Shown here one piece after another: positions 15,801-22,959 of a stretch of 64,000 bases of DNA; position 1 is the first letter of the stretch; each line of letters opens with the position of its first letter. This DNA comes from Flavobacterium sp. N1736. Lineage in GTDB: Bacteria > Bacteroidota > Bacteroidia > Flavobacteriales > Flavobacteriaceae. The DNA lies in contig NZ_CP109994.1 of NCBI RefSeq assembly GCF_025947065.1, positions 4,650,001 to 4,714,000 of the forward strand, in the 5' to 3' direction. The notes below the pieces were generated by a model. That model saw nothing but the letters and a program-made list of their open reading frames with translations, searched no databases and was not told where the DNA came from. The translations under genes were made by a program, and so were the position numbers.

Positions 15801-16238
15801 ATTTATTCCTCCGACGCTTCCATCATGAAATTTTGTTCTTGGAATTCTAGTTATAGCCGAGACACCTGAAATATTCCAGCCATAACCTGCAATTCCATTT
15901 CCTGCCTGACTACTGTAAACTAAAGCTACCTGGGGAACTACACCATTAATTCCTGCAGGTACTGCAATAGGAATAGAATAACCTGCAACTCCGTTAAGTG
16001 AAACTGACAATTGCCCTTCAGTTACACCTACTTCCGTTGATGTCCCTGTTGGCCCAGGTATTGTACTTACGGCTGATAAATTAGCCGTTTCGCTATCAGT
16101 CTTATTAGCTGTAGTTTTTAGTATTTCATTACTTCTCTTTATAAGGGTTACCCCTTCAACAGGCGTTCCTTCTAAATCCTGAGCTGAAACAAAAAACGAT
16201 AAACTGAAAAACAGGAATGTAATATAAAAATTCTTCAT
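9804..16238 (-). CDS. Secreted SpvB/FG-GAP/YD-repeat (Rhs) polymorphic toxin, 2144 aa
   Basis: Signal peptide 1-20 (ending FFVSAQ), then an SpvB-like domain (about 60-350; GYSIPIAVPAGINGVVPQV, GYGWNISGVSAITRIPR). Next come Asp-rich FG-GAP/VCBS calcium-type repeats (DFNGDGITDVI, DVNGDGKSDFM, DYNGDGKTDFM), then many YD repeats (about 1050-1790), and the Rhs core end RYGYVLNNPLKYTDPSGEF at about 1850-1868. The remaining 276 residues hold a Gly/Ala hydrophobic stretch (about 1873-1908), a linker and a C-terminal tip (from about 2075) that I do not recognise; the tip is the likely toxin. The build matches fused TcdB/TcC cages that enclose the toxin. There is no T9SS sorting domain on the protein itself. 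It is flanked by the T9SS-sorted small protein (5-base gap) and the candidate immunity gene (4-base gap). Confidence 0.92.
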   Translation of the reverse strand: MKNFYITFLFFSLSFFVSAQDLEGTPVEGVTLIKRSNEILKTTANKTDSETANLSAVSTIPGPTGTSTEVGVTEGQLSVSLNGVAGYSIPIAVPAGINGVVPQVALVYSSQAGNGIAGYGWNISGVSAITRIPRTKFHDGSVGGINLDAKDRFALDGQRLILKTGVAYGAAGSTYETENFSNLKITAVGVSPLGANYGPASFLVEYPDGSIAEYGATLESQSITAWTINYWQNPQGVRISYNYTKVENSIVVTSIKYGTLGTTAPINEIQFVYGTRARQEQSYVGGKSILNNKILEKIQVKSNGIGFRNYNLSYISNSIGYQRLEKVFELSGDVTKSYNPTVFTYENSPESISYVDITTKLSVGNISSENAATVSGDFDGDEKMEFLIYPTTGPDTKSKYWLYSGINSGGDNMGFEHKVGAFETIFPVSWLTWNNKLYSKQGWAVAKKSAANYTFTVYSAGILSPIYYQYEKVVNFPAIFPKKILSGDFNGDGITDVIAIDQDLQSPSSKKVYFVDLKRDNTTNFLTYSGELASVITSNSKVEVADVNGDGKSDFMIFEKGKVTVYTLNDNNQLILLFDYTDTQIISISNLPLLGDYNGDGKTDFMIPSDGINRSMAWITYTSTGTGFLKSYPFPGAWYNPNTANYTYNYLVTDYNKDGKSDLIITSSSKNTSTLMGRIDIECFNNKGGYFSYPSTSTSSSVNSLDINLGTLPIYLSTGKGIPSNGKPYNPTLEIAFLSNNKIFYFNSKKDNTQDQLLRTITTGNGVRESITYQSLSDNSYNERYMPIYTSGYTENYPRIDIESAATVRVVTKLEKQSASVYKKQLFAYAGATSNLEGLGFMGFRASMRTNWFEDDSKAISTVSKFDPDLRGAIVENYTYLGIVGPSIALNNAAPNIPRASQIIVDNTRTATETLLATNSITFSPGAIIKPEAGNVFIAKITSDYDTNGYAETNTSPSYGLISKSLSFYETSLSPSKVFKLQNVRSNNYDILNDSSDETNTVYDSFNNPVESITKIRSGVNQQVTISAIAYEPAINSPYMVGRPKSKTQTVTAFGDSMNSKETYQYGSGSESNLLKVIQKWGNNTNAITETNGYDTFGNIIVKTISAPGVTDRKTSFVYYPNGILLKETTGIEGFKTAFEYYPNGTLKSESRQTELGVWSNAMLTGYEYDSWFRKTVVTDYLGKPHTYAYIRQSEKAKITLTGNSDDTYSEELYDELGRKIRTGIKDIQGTMSYKDFKYDIYDRNFSVSEPNTGNPLWSTTLYDVYGRPENITDYKGKVLTITYDKRTTTITDGSTGQIKVSAKNAMGNVLTLLESPIGGTINYSYFANGNIKETNYNGNKISIIQDGWGRKISLTDPSAGTYTYTYNELGESTKETTPNGSTTYKLNDWGKLETKTIVGTNTNSTTQYTYTPDSKLLLKTVYTDGGDTGKTIVTDYTYDSKKRLETTTETTGYGAVFTKKIEYDTWGRVEKETKTASLNGKTSTSATQNEYKNGFAYKVYEIKNGQKTKTLWETTEVNAQGQLTKATLGNGIAINNIYDSYGYVTNAKHTLGMTTIMELGTNFDTQRGNLKWRKNSLFGNVTENFDYDSQDRLVLYPNGQGVQENQVYEDDGRIKSNTLGTYNYANAGKKYQNTSITLTSEALSDYQNKPLQTVSYNTFKSPVEIIEEGKDKISFVYNANNNRSVMFYGGLGLKETRTYRKHYSADGAMEIKENTQTGAIEFVTYIGGDGYSAPVVYKKLYSNIGAAQEQTLYLHRDYQGSILAITNETGAVVEKRQFDAWGAIIKVQDGAGNILNGLTILDRGYTGHEHLQSVGLIHMNGRLYDPKLHRFLQPDNYVQDPDNTQNYNRYGYVLNNPLKYTDPSGEFKINLNDIIAGVAIAVGAVLSATGVGTAVGAVLIGAGVAHFGATYAEYTKTGDWNAASNNAGISFGATVKTDWGYSDSKDKQNGIAQNAPVVNPKTIDGEKEGFGKGFVSGFSGGVSNTVDFFKSLGTAEGWYSLGEGFVDIANISCSYCPQGAYMRSQIVDASTDYIQNVPNMSAYEIGYDLGFGIEKGLEIAITRRTMPLPKALLEGARDVGNASKFTTIQSLSTYGKWGRLSERSFTWPNSMYTIDRATYYNRNYIIPGGRVIGTGQLQHLQKK

Positions 16239-16243
16239 GGCGC

Positions 16244-16690
16244 TTATTGTTTGATGATTTTAATCGATTTTTCTCCTCCGTCTTTACACGACATCAAAAC
16301 AATATAAACTCCCGCTGGATAAGACTGAAAAGGCACCGTAAGGTTGTTATCCTGAATGTTTTGCTGATACGTTCTTAAAACCTGTCCTGTCATAGAATAC
16401 AAGTGTATTGATGTAACATAATTATCATTGACTAACTGCCATTGCAAATACAACTCTTCGCGCACCGGATTGGGATAATAGGAGATAAAATCTTTTTCTG
16501 AAAACTGTAATAAATCATCTTGGGTAATGGCTTCAATTTCTTTTACTTCTTTGACTGTTTTTGAGACGCAGTTAATGCAAAGAATTCGGCTGATTTGGTT
16601 TCCAGCAGCATCGTAACTAAATGTTAGTTTGGGTTGTGCATTTGCTTTGAAGCAAAATAAAAAGAAAAGAATTAGGATACATTTTTTCAT
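16244..16690 (-). CDS. Small secreted protein with YD-like motif and T9SS type A sorting domain
   Basis: A 148-residue protein. Signal peptide 1-19 (ending FKANAQ) is followed by KLTFSYDAAGNQISRI, which resembles a single YD/Rhs repeat, then a cysteine pair (CINC), a linker and a C-terminal domain of about 80 residues with the T9SS type A pattern: YYPNPVREELYLQW, IHLYSMTGQVL and PAGVYIVLM ... SIKIIKQ. T9SS substrates use such a domain to cross the outer membrane. It is five bases upstream of the Rhs gene, so the two are co-translated. A role as delivery or anchoring partner of the Rhs cage is inference. Confidence 0.85.
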   Translation of the reverse strand: MKKCILILFFLFCFKANAQPKLTFSYDAAGNQISRILCINCVSKTVKEVKEIEAITQDDLLQFSEKDFISYYPNPVREELYLQWQLVNDNYVTSIHLYSMTGQVLRTYQQNIQDNNLTVPFQSYPAGVYIVLMSCKDGGEKSIKIIKQ

Positions 16691-16880
16691 AAGGCGTATA
16701 TTTACTACATTTCTTACAAAATTGTCTTAAATTTTTCATAAAGTAAAACAAATACTGTTAAATAACATTTAAGCCCAATAAAAGCTAAACAATTAACATG
16801 TATAGCAATAATTGAGAATCACTTGGGCTTAGTAAAATATATTTACTATTATATTTTAACATTTAGAAAAAAGGCATAAA

Positions 16881-16906
16881 AAAAGCGAGACCTAAGTCTC
16901 GCTTTT
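16881..16906 (-). terminator. Intrinsic terminator of the DUF4403 gene
   Basis: AAAAGCGAGAC (16881-16891) pairs with GTCTCGCTTTT (16896-16906) around a 4-base loop, with a run of A on the left that reads as T on the minus strand. It lies 22 bases beyond the DUF4403 stop codon and would work in both directions. The rest of the 16691-16928 spacer is AT-rich; it should hold the promoter of the toxin operon, but I find no exact TAnnTTTG match there. Confidence 0.85.
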
Positions 16907-16928
16907 AACATACTATATTTTGTAAACT

Positions 16929-17028
16929 TTATTTCAATCCATCAACAGATACATTTACAGTTCCGTTTATTTTTATAAAAGCGATAATTGCCTGATTTGT
17001 TAACTGAATTTTATCAAACTGAATATCT
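16929..17028 (-). repeat. Right-hand copy of the 100-bp island-flanking direct repeat
   Basis: The last 100 bases of the intact DUF4403 gene. They are repeated at 5645-5744 with four synonymous differences, so the 11.2-kb island lies between two direct copies of this sequence. Confidence 0.85.
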
Positions 17029-18338
17029 TCCATTTTTCCATTTACAAAAACACCCGGTAAAGGCGAATAATTTTTAAGATAAGCCGCCATGCTTTTTTTG
17101 CCTTCTTCTAAATTGGGCTGAATTGAATAACGACAGCTTTCTTCCATTTTCTTTAAAATATAACCCTGCGCTAACCAGCTTGCAGTTCTCATTAGTTTGC
17201 TTTTAGTATCTAAAACATAATCTAATTTGTCAAAATAAATTTCTTTGGTTTGAGGATTATATTGCGGAAAACCGGTTACATATATTGTTCCGTTTACAGA
17301 TCCTAGAACATCAAGGGCAATAATCATTTTGTCATTTTTATGCCAGATTGCTACATTTTTTACCGTAACTTTTTTGCTTCCTGAGCCAAATTCCTGACCT
17401 GCAAAATTGTTTGTCATTATTTTGGATGCATCGGCATACGTTGAAATCGCAGCAATATTCGCCGAAATTTGATTCGGAATTTTAGCGACAGGTTTTAAAA
17501 CAATTTTACTGGCATTGAATTTAGATTCAGGCTGTTTGCCAACAATGGTTTCCATATTGCATTTCATTCCCATATCCAATAAAAACAAATCATTTTTAAG
17601 TTTTGCGTTAGTCGAATAAACTTCAACAGGAACAATTCGAAGCCAGGTTTCATACGTGTCGTTCATTTTAAACGGCGTACATATTTTTTCTAAAGCAGAT
17701 AAAACATTCGGCTTAAAATCCATTGACTTTTCGATGGCATCGTCTATGCTTTTTTCAATTTTTGATTTAAAAATAGAAATGGCAGGATTTACCAAATAAG
17801 TAATCGGCATGTTTTTACCAAAAACCGTCATTGTCGGGCTTTCATTCCAATCCAGAGATTTGAATTCTGTTTTGGTATTTAATTTCCAGTTAGTTAAAGC
17901 AACCTCGCTTGATAAAGTAATTACCCCATTTAAGTTAAATTCGCGCGTATCATAAAGTTCAATGCCCAATTTTTTAGTACCAATACGATATTTGATAGTC
18001 GCTTTTAAAGGTAAAATGGTTTTTATTTTTTTATCCGGATTTGCGGGATCATTTTGAATTTTGATTGGTGCCTGTTTCCAGATCTTCATTTCAATATCGT
18101 CATCTTCGATAGTATTATCTTCAAAAATTAACCCGTTTAAAAGAGTGTTGGTCTGATTTTCGATGTCATGAAGTTTTACTGTAATAGGCAAATTAATAAA
18201 GGATGGATTTGCATCATAAACCAACGGACTTGCATCGTCTGGTTCTGGTTTTAATGTTTCTAATTTTTGTGATGTTGAGCAGCTAACAAGTGTTGTAAGT
18301 GCCATAAATAAAGAAAGTGTTGAAAAAAACTTCATCAT
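16929..18338 (-). CDS. DUF4403 family lipoprotein
   Basis: A 469-residue protein with a lipoprotein signal (ALTTLVSC, lipid Cys at 21) and a long beta-rich body without membrane helices. The tail KINGTVNVSVDGLK and the overall pattern of a two-part, tubular-lipid-binding-like protein match DUF4403 of Bacteroidota, to my knowledge of unknown function. It has its own promoter element and terminator and is convergent with, or flanked by, the island. The 3' end is present twice in the window. ATG 18338 is used; a second ATG follows immediately. Confidence 0.8.
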   Translation of the reverse strand: MMKFFSTLSLFMALTTLVSCSTSQKLETLKPEPDDASPLVYDANPSFINLPITVKLHDIENQTNTLLNGLIFEDNTIEDDDIEMKIWKQAPIKIQNDPANPDKKIKTILPLKATIKYRIGTKKLGIELYDTREFNLNGVITLSSEVALTNWKLNTKTEFKSLDWNESPTMTVFGKNMPITYLVNPAISIFKSKIEKSIDDAIEKSMDFKPNVLSALEKICTPFKMNDTYETWLRIVPVEVYSTNAKLKNDLFLLDMGMKCNMETIVGKQPESKFNASKIVLKPVAKIPNQISANIAAISTYADASKIMTNNFAGQEFGSGSKKVTVKNVAIWHKNDKMIIALDVLGSVNGTIYVTGFPQYNPQTKEIYFDKLDYVLDTKSKLMRTASWLAQGYILKKMEESCRYSIQPNLEEGKKSMAAYLKNYSPLPGVFVNGKMEDIQFDKIQLTNQAIIAFIKINGTVNVSVDGLK

Positions 18339-18357
18339 TACGATTTTTTGAGTGGAG

Positions 18358-18365
18358 CAAAATTA
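18358..18365 (-). promoter_or_regulatory. Promoter -7 element for the DUF4403 gene
   Basis: On the minus strand TAATTTTG matches TAnnTTTG, 20 bases before the start codon. No TTG at the expected -33 distance. Confidence 0.35.
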
Positions 18366-18510
18366 AGAAAACAATTATATTATTCTGAAAAAGTGTAACA
18401 TTTAGTAATAAATGGAGTCTTATTGAGATAGTATATCAAAATTATTAACTTTTTATTACCATAAAATACTTAATAAAAATATTATTATTGTCTTAAAATT
18501 TAACAATATC

Positions 18511-19212
18511 ATGATCGAAATCAAAGATTTGCATAAGTCCTATAAAATGGGAAGTTCTGAATTGCATGTGTTAAAAGGAATAAATTTTAATATCGAAGAG
18601 GGCGAGTTGGTTGCGATTATGGGATCTTCGGGATCTGGAAAATCAACGCTTCTTAATATTTTAGGAATTCTGGATGAGGCCGATTCCGGTAGTTATATTT
18701 TAGATAAAACACCAATAAAAAAACTGAACGAAACGATCGCTTCAAAGTATCGAAATAAGTTTTTAGGGTTTGTTTTTCAGTCTTTCAATTTGATAAATTA
18801 TAAAACAGCTCTTGATAATGTGGCAATGCCATTATATTATCAGGGAATAAAAAGAAAAGAGCGTTACGATATTGCAATGAAATATCTGGAAAAAGTTGGT
18901 TTAGGTTCGCATTCGCACCATTTACCAAGTGAGCTTTCCGGAGGTCAAAAACAACGTGTTGCCATTGCAAGAGCTTTGGCATCGAACCCAAAAGTTTTAT
19001 TGGCGGATGAGCCAACGGGAGCTTTGGATACGAAGACTTCGTATGAAGTTATGGAACTTATTCAGGGAATTAACGATGAAGGTAAAACCATTTTAATCGT
19101 TACGCACGAACCTGATATTGCCGCAATGTGCAAAAGAAATGTGGTCCTGAAAGACGGACTTATTATTGATGATAAAATGGTAGAACAAGTTAGAGCTTCA
19201 TCTTATGTTTAA
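18511..19212 (+). CDS. ABC transporter ATP-binding protein (MacB/LolD type)
   Basis: A 233-residue ATPase with Walker A GSSGSGKST (about 38-46), Q-loop in FVFQSFNL, signature LSGGQKQRVAIARAL, Walker B VLLADEPTGALD and H-loop VTHEPDIA. The sequence is of the MacB/LolD/FtsE group that powers mechanotransmission rather than solute channels. Its end overlaps the first permease by 8 bases, and it opens a tripartite efflux operon of six genes. The exported substrate cannot be read from the sequence. Confidence 0.93.
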   Translation: MIEIKDLHKSYKMGSSELHVLKGINFNIEEGELVAIMGSSGSGKSTLLNILGILDEADSGSYILDKTPIKKLNETIASKYRNKFLGFVFQSFNLINYKTALDNVAMPLYYQGIKRKERYDIAMKYLEKVGLGSHSHHLPSELSGGQKQRVAIARALASNPKVLLADEPTGALDTKTSYEVMELIQGINDEGKTILIVTHEPDIAAMCKRNVVLKDGLIIDDKMVEQVRASSYV

Positions 19213-20449
19213 TATAGAACGTTGGCAGGAAATATTTGAGGCAATCTCTAAAAACCGGTTGAGAACTTTTCTTACCGGAGTTTCTGTGGCTTCAGGAATT
19301 TTTATTCTGGTGATTTTGCTGGGAGCAGGAAAAGGGCTTCAAAACGGAATTGAAAAACAATTCGAACGTGATGCTGCCGGAATTATAGAGGTTTGGTCCG
19401 GTACAACAACCAAGGAATATAAAGGGTTAAATCCCGGAAGACAAATTCAGTTTAGAAATAGTGATTACTCACAATCTGTTCAGAAATTTGAGGATAAATT
19501 AGATTTAAGAGCTTCAACACAGAATTATTGGGGAGCGTCTTTCTCTTATGGAAAAGAATCAGGAAGTTATCAATACAGAGGAGTTGATCCTGATTATGGC
19601 GGAATTGAAAATTTGACGATTGTTCAGGGGCGATTTATAAATGCTAAGGATTTAGCCAATAATGAAAAAGTAGCGACTATTGGAATGAAAGTCAAAACGG
19701 ATTTATTTAAAGATAAAGATGCGCTTGGAAAGGAAATTGCAATTAATAATATCAATTTTAAAGTAGTAGGCGTTTTTACAGATCCTGGTGGAGAAAGAGA
19801 AGAAACAAGGGCTTATTTGCCTAAAACTACAGTACAAAGAGCATTTGGTGCTGGAGATAAAATAAGTAATTTGTTTTTTACGCTGAAAAAAACAAACGAT
19901 TATGATGAAGCTTTGGCACAATCTGAAAAATTTACACAGGATTTAAAAAACTTACTAAAAAGTAAAAATGTTGTAGCTCCTGATGATGATGGCGGTATAA
20001 ATGCGTATAACTCCGTTAAGGATGCGAAACAATTTTATGATTTAAATCTTTATATCAGGTTGTTCTTTTGGTGGGTAGGTATTTGTACCATTATCGCCGG
20101 AGTTGTTGGTGTAAGTAATATTATGCTGATTATTGTAAAAGAACGAACAAAAGAAATTGGAATTAGAAAAGCACTTGGCGCATCACCATTTTCTATTATT
20201 TCGATGATACTTCACGAATCCATTTTTATAACTACTATTGCCGGATTTACCGGTTTGCTGGCTAGTTTATTATTATTGGAATTTGTTGGGCCAATGGTAC
20301 AAAGCGAGTATTTTAGAAATCCTCAGGTCGATTTTAGTGTGGCTTTAACGACACTTGTTTTACTTGTATTTGCAGGCGCGCTTGCGGGATTTTTTCCAGC
20401 TTACAGAGCAGCCAAAATAAAACCTATTGTAGCACTTAGAGACGAATAA
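19205..20449 (+). CDS. MacB-type ABC transporter permease 1
   Basis: A 414-residue permease with the MacB topology: one N-terminal helix (about 19-41, after RLRTFLTGVSVASGIF), a large periplasmic MacB_PCD domain, then three C-terminal helices of an FtsX domain (about 284-308, 332-360, 374-398) with the coupling-helix motif VKERTKEIGIRKALGASP. It overlaps the ATPase gene by 8 bases and precedes a second permease by two bases. The two permeases probably form a heterodimer. Confidence 0.92.
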   Translation: MFNIERWQEIFEAISKNRLRTFLTGVSVASGIFILVILLGAGKGLQNGIEKQFERDAAGIIEVWSGTTTKEYKGLNPGRQIQFRNSDYSQSVQKFEDKLDLRASTQNYWGASFSYGKESGSYQYRGVDPDYGGIENLTIVQGRFINAKDLANNEKVATIGMKVKTDLFKDKDALGKEIAINNINFKVVGVFTDPGGEREETRAYLPKTTVQRAFGAGDKISNLFFTLKKTNDYDEALAQSEKFTQDLKNLLKSKNVVAPDDDGGINAYNSVKDAKQFYDLNLYIRLFFWWVGICTIIAGVVGVSNIMLIIVKERTKEIGIRKALGASPFSIISMILHESIFITTIAGFTGLLASLLLLEFVGPMVQSEYFRNPQVDFSVALTTLVLLVFAGALAGFFPAYRAAKIKPIVALRDE

Positions 20450-20451
20450 TT

Positions 20452-21717
20452 ATGTTTAATAAAGATAATTGGGATGAGATTTTACAGGCTTTAACAGCCA
20501 ACGTTTTCAGAACGGTTCTAACTGCTTTTGGGGTATTTTGGGGTATATTTATTTTGGTAATATTACTTGCAGCAGGAAACGGATTAGAAAACGGAATTAA
20601 AAAAGGCTTTGACGGAATCGCGACAAACACGATGTTTATGTGGAGTCAGACAACATCAAAAGCTTATAAGGGATTGCCTAAAACCCGTCGTTATGATTTT
20701 AGAAATAGTGACGTAATGGCTTTAAAACAAGCTTTTCCGGATTTATTATATGTTTCGCCAAGAAATCAGTTAGGTGATTTTAACGGAACAAATAATGTGG
20801 TACGCGGAACAAAAACTTCCTCTTTTACAATTTATGGAGATTATCCGGAGCTGATTAAACAACAGCCAATGGATATTATTAAAGGACGTTTTATAAACCA
20901 ACAGGATATTCTTGAAAGAAGAAAAATAGCGGTTATTGGAAAAGGCGTTATTTCTGAACTTTACGGAAAAGCAGAAGAAGTAGTTGGAACGTACATTAAA
21001 GTAAACGGAATTAACTTTATGGTTGTTGGGGTTTATAAATCCAAACAGCAAGGCGGAAATGCAGAACAGGAACAAAAAAATATTTTTATTCCGTTTACTA
21101 CTTTTCAGCAGGCATTTAATTATGGCGATAAAGTAGGATGGATGGCATTAACGGCAAGAGACGAAACATCAATTACGTCTTTGAAACCGAAAATTTTAGA
21201 ACAAATTAGAGCCTTACATTCCATAAATCCGGCAGATGACAGAGCTGTAGGAAACTTTGATTTATACGAACAGTTTAATAAAGTGCAAAGTCTTTTTAAT
21301 ATTTTGAATATCATTGCTTATTTTGTAGGAACTTTGGTGCTGATTTCAGGAGTTATCGGTATTTCAAATATTATGCTTATTGTAGTTAAAGAACGTACAA
21401 AAGAAATAGGAATTCGAAGAGCTCTGGGCGCAACGCCGGCAGCTATTCGCGGACAGATTTTATCAGAATCTATATTTTTAACTATTATCTCAGGAATGTT
21501 TGGTATTGCAGTTGCCACGGGAATTATCGCATTGCTGAATATGGCTTTAGATTCGATGCCCGCCGGAAACGATACCATGTTTGCCAACCCAAGTGTTGAT
21601 TTAGGAGTTGTATTTGTTGCATTATTAATATTAGTAGGATCTGGTTTATTGGCAGGATTTATTCCGGCTCAAACCGCAATTAATGTAAAGCCGGTAGATG
21701 CTTTACGAACAGAATAA
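20452..21717 (+). CDS. MacB-type ABC transporter permease 2
   Basis: A 421-residue permease paralogous to the upstream one: N-terminal helix with VFRTVLTAFGVFWGIFILV, MacB_PCD periplasmic domain and a C-terminal FtsX domain with VKERTKEIGIRRALGATP. It starts two bases after permease 1 and ends 41 bases before the adaptor gene. Tandem MacB-like permeases with separate ATPase are common in Bacteroidota, in contrast to the fused MacB of Proteobacteria. Confidence 0.92.
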   Translation: MFNKDNWDEILQALTANVFRTVLTAFGVFWGIFILVILLAAGNGLENGIKKGFDGIATNTMFMWSQTTSKAYKGLPKTRRYDFRNSDVMALKQAFPDLLYVSPRNQLGDFNGTNNVVRGTKTSSFTIYGDYPELIKQQPMDIIKGRFINQQDILERRKIAVIGKGVISELYGKAEEVVGTYIKVNGINFMVVGVYKSKQQGGNAEQEQKNIFIPFTTFQQAFNYGDKVGWMALTARDETSITSLKPKILEQIRALHSINPADDRAVGNFDLYEQFNKVQSLFNILNIIAYFVGTLVLISGVIGISNIMLIVVKERTKEIGIRRALGATPAAIRGQILSESIFLTIISGMFGIAVATGIIALLNMALDSMPAGNDTMFANPSVDLGVVFVALLILVGSGLLAGFIPAQTAINVKPVDALRTE

Positions 21718-21758
21718 AAATATCAATCAAAAAATAATCGAATTAAACCAAAAACAAA

Positions 21759-22880
21759 ATGAAAAAAGGAGTAACTGTAACCATTTTAATTTTTATTGCT
21801 ATAGTTTTCTTTGGCGCATTATATTACTTATACGCTAAAAATCAAGAGTCTCCAATTATCTTTAAAACGGAGAAAGCAGAAATTAAAACGATCGTAAAGA
21901 GTACCATTGCGACAGGTAATATTCAGCCGGATGAAGAAGTCCTAATCAAACCAAACATCTCGGGAATTATTGAACAAGTGTATATTAAAGCAGGTGAAAA
22001 AATCAAAGCCGGCGATATGATTGCCAAAATTAGAGTTGTTGCCAATGTATCGAATGTTAGCTCAACTCAAAATCAGGTGCAAACCGCTAAAATTGCTTTA
22101 GACAATCAGGAGAAAATCTATAAAAGACAAAAAACCCTGTTTGATAAAGATGTAATTTCTGCAAACGATTTTGATGCCGCACAATTAGCTTATACGCAAG
22201 CCAAACAAAACTATCAGGCAGCCAGACAAAGTTTAGATATTGTAAAAACAGGAACGACAACTTCATTAGGAACGTATGCAAATACATTAATTCGTTCAAC
22301 AGTGAACGGAATGGTTTTAGCAGTTCCCGTAAAAGTAGGAAATCAGGTTATTGAAAGTAATAACTTTAATGAAGGAACTACAATTGCGAGCGTTGCCGAT
22401 GTGGGAAGAATGATTTTTATTGGAAAAATAGATGAATCTGAAGTAGGGAAAATAAAAGAAAAAATGCCAATTGAGATTACTGTCGGAGCTATTGAAAATA
22501 AAAAATTTATTGCTGTTTTAACGGATATAGCCCCAAAAGGTGTAGTAGAAAATGGCGCAATTCAGTTTGAAATAAAAGCTTCTTTAGAAAATAGAGATGC
22601 CACTTTTATCAGAGCCGGTTTAAGCGCAAATGCTTCTATTATTTTAGAAAAAGCAGATAAAGTTTTAGCAATCAAAGAATCATTGGTTCAATTTGACAAA
22701 AAAACACAAAAACCTTATGTTGAAGTTGAAACTGCTCTTCAAAAATTTCAAAGAAGAGATTTAGTTTTAGGAGTTAGTGACGGAATTTATGTTCAGGTTA
22801 AAAGCGGACTTAAAGCTTCGGATAAAATTAAAATCTGGAATCAGGGCTTAATTACTGAAGGTGAAGGAGAAAAAAAATAA
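21759..22880 (+). CDS. Periplasmic adaptor (HlyD/MacA family) 1
   Basis: A 373-residue membrane-anchored adaptor: N-terminal helix (about 6-26), a biotinyl-lipoyl-like half (IKPNISGIIEQVYIKAGEKI), an alpha-helical hairpin (about 100-160), and a second lipoyl half plus beta-barrel. These proteins bridge the inner-membrane permease to TolC. The operon encodes a second adaptor beyond the TolC gene, so the two may form a mixed ring or serve alternative assemblies. Confidence 0.88.
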   Translation: MKKGVTVTILIFIAIVFFGALYYLYAKNQESPIIFKTEKAEIKTIVKSTIATGNIQPDEEVLIKPNISGIIEQVYIKAGEKIKAGDMIAKIRVVANVSNVSSTQNQVQTAKIALDNQEKIYKRQKTLFDKDVISANDFDAAQLAYTQAKQNYQAARQSLDIVKTGTTTSLGTYANTLIRSTVNGMVLAVPVKVGNQVIESNNFNEGTTIASVADVGRMIFIGKIDESEVGKIKEKMPIEITVGAIENKKFIAVLTDIAPKGVVENGAIQFEIKASLENRDATFIRAGLSANASIILEKADKVLAIKESLVQFDKKTQKPYVEVETALQKFQRRDLVLGVSDGIYVQVKSGLKASDKIKIWNQGLITEGEGEKK

Positions 22881-22917
22881 TTTGAAATTGTAAAGGTTTT
22901 TTGGTTTTAAAAAATGT

Positions 22918-22925
22918 TAAATTTG
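22918..22925 (+). promoter_or_regulatory. Internal promoter -7 element before the TolC gene
   Basis: TAAATTTG matches TAnnTTTG. It lies upstream of ATG 22960 and only a few bases before GTG 22930, so it supports the ATG as the true start of the TolC gene. The -33 part is unclear (TTG at 22901, spacing 14). Confidence 0.35.
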
Positions 22926-22959
22926 CGTAGTGTCTTTGCTATGCTTTGATCTAGAAAAT

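Noticed and set aside
9804..16238. A classical Tc toxin complex (TcA/TcB/TcC)
   Set aside because: The protein combines SpvB and YD-repeat parts as in TcB-TcC, but no TcA-like pore protein is nearby, and a Sec signal plus a T9SS neighbour point to another route.
5645..16928. Island as a transposon or integrative element with its own enzyme
   Set aside because: No integrase, transposase or relaxase motif is visible in any frame between the flanking repeats, and no tRNA gene is at either edge; the flanking repeat is coding sequence of DUF4403.
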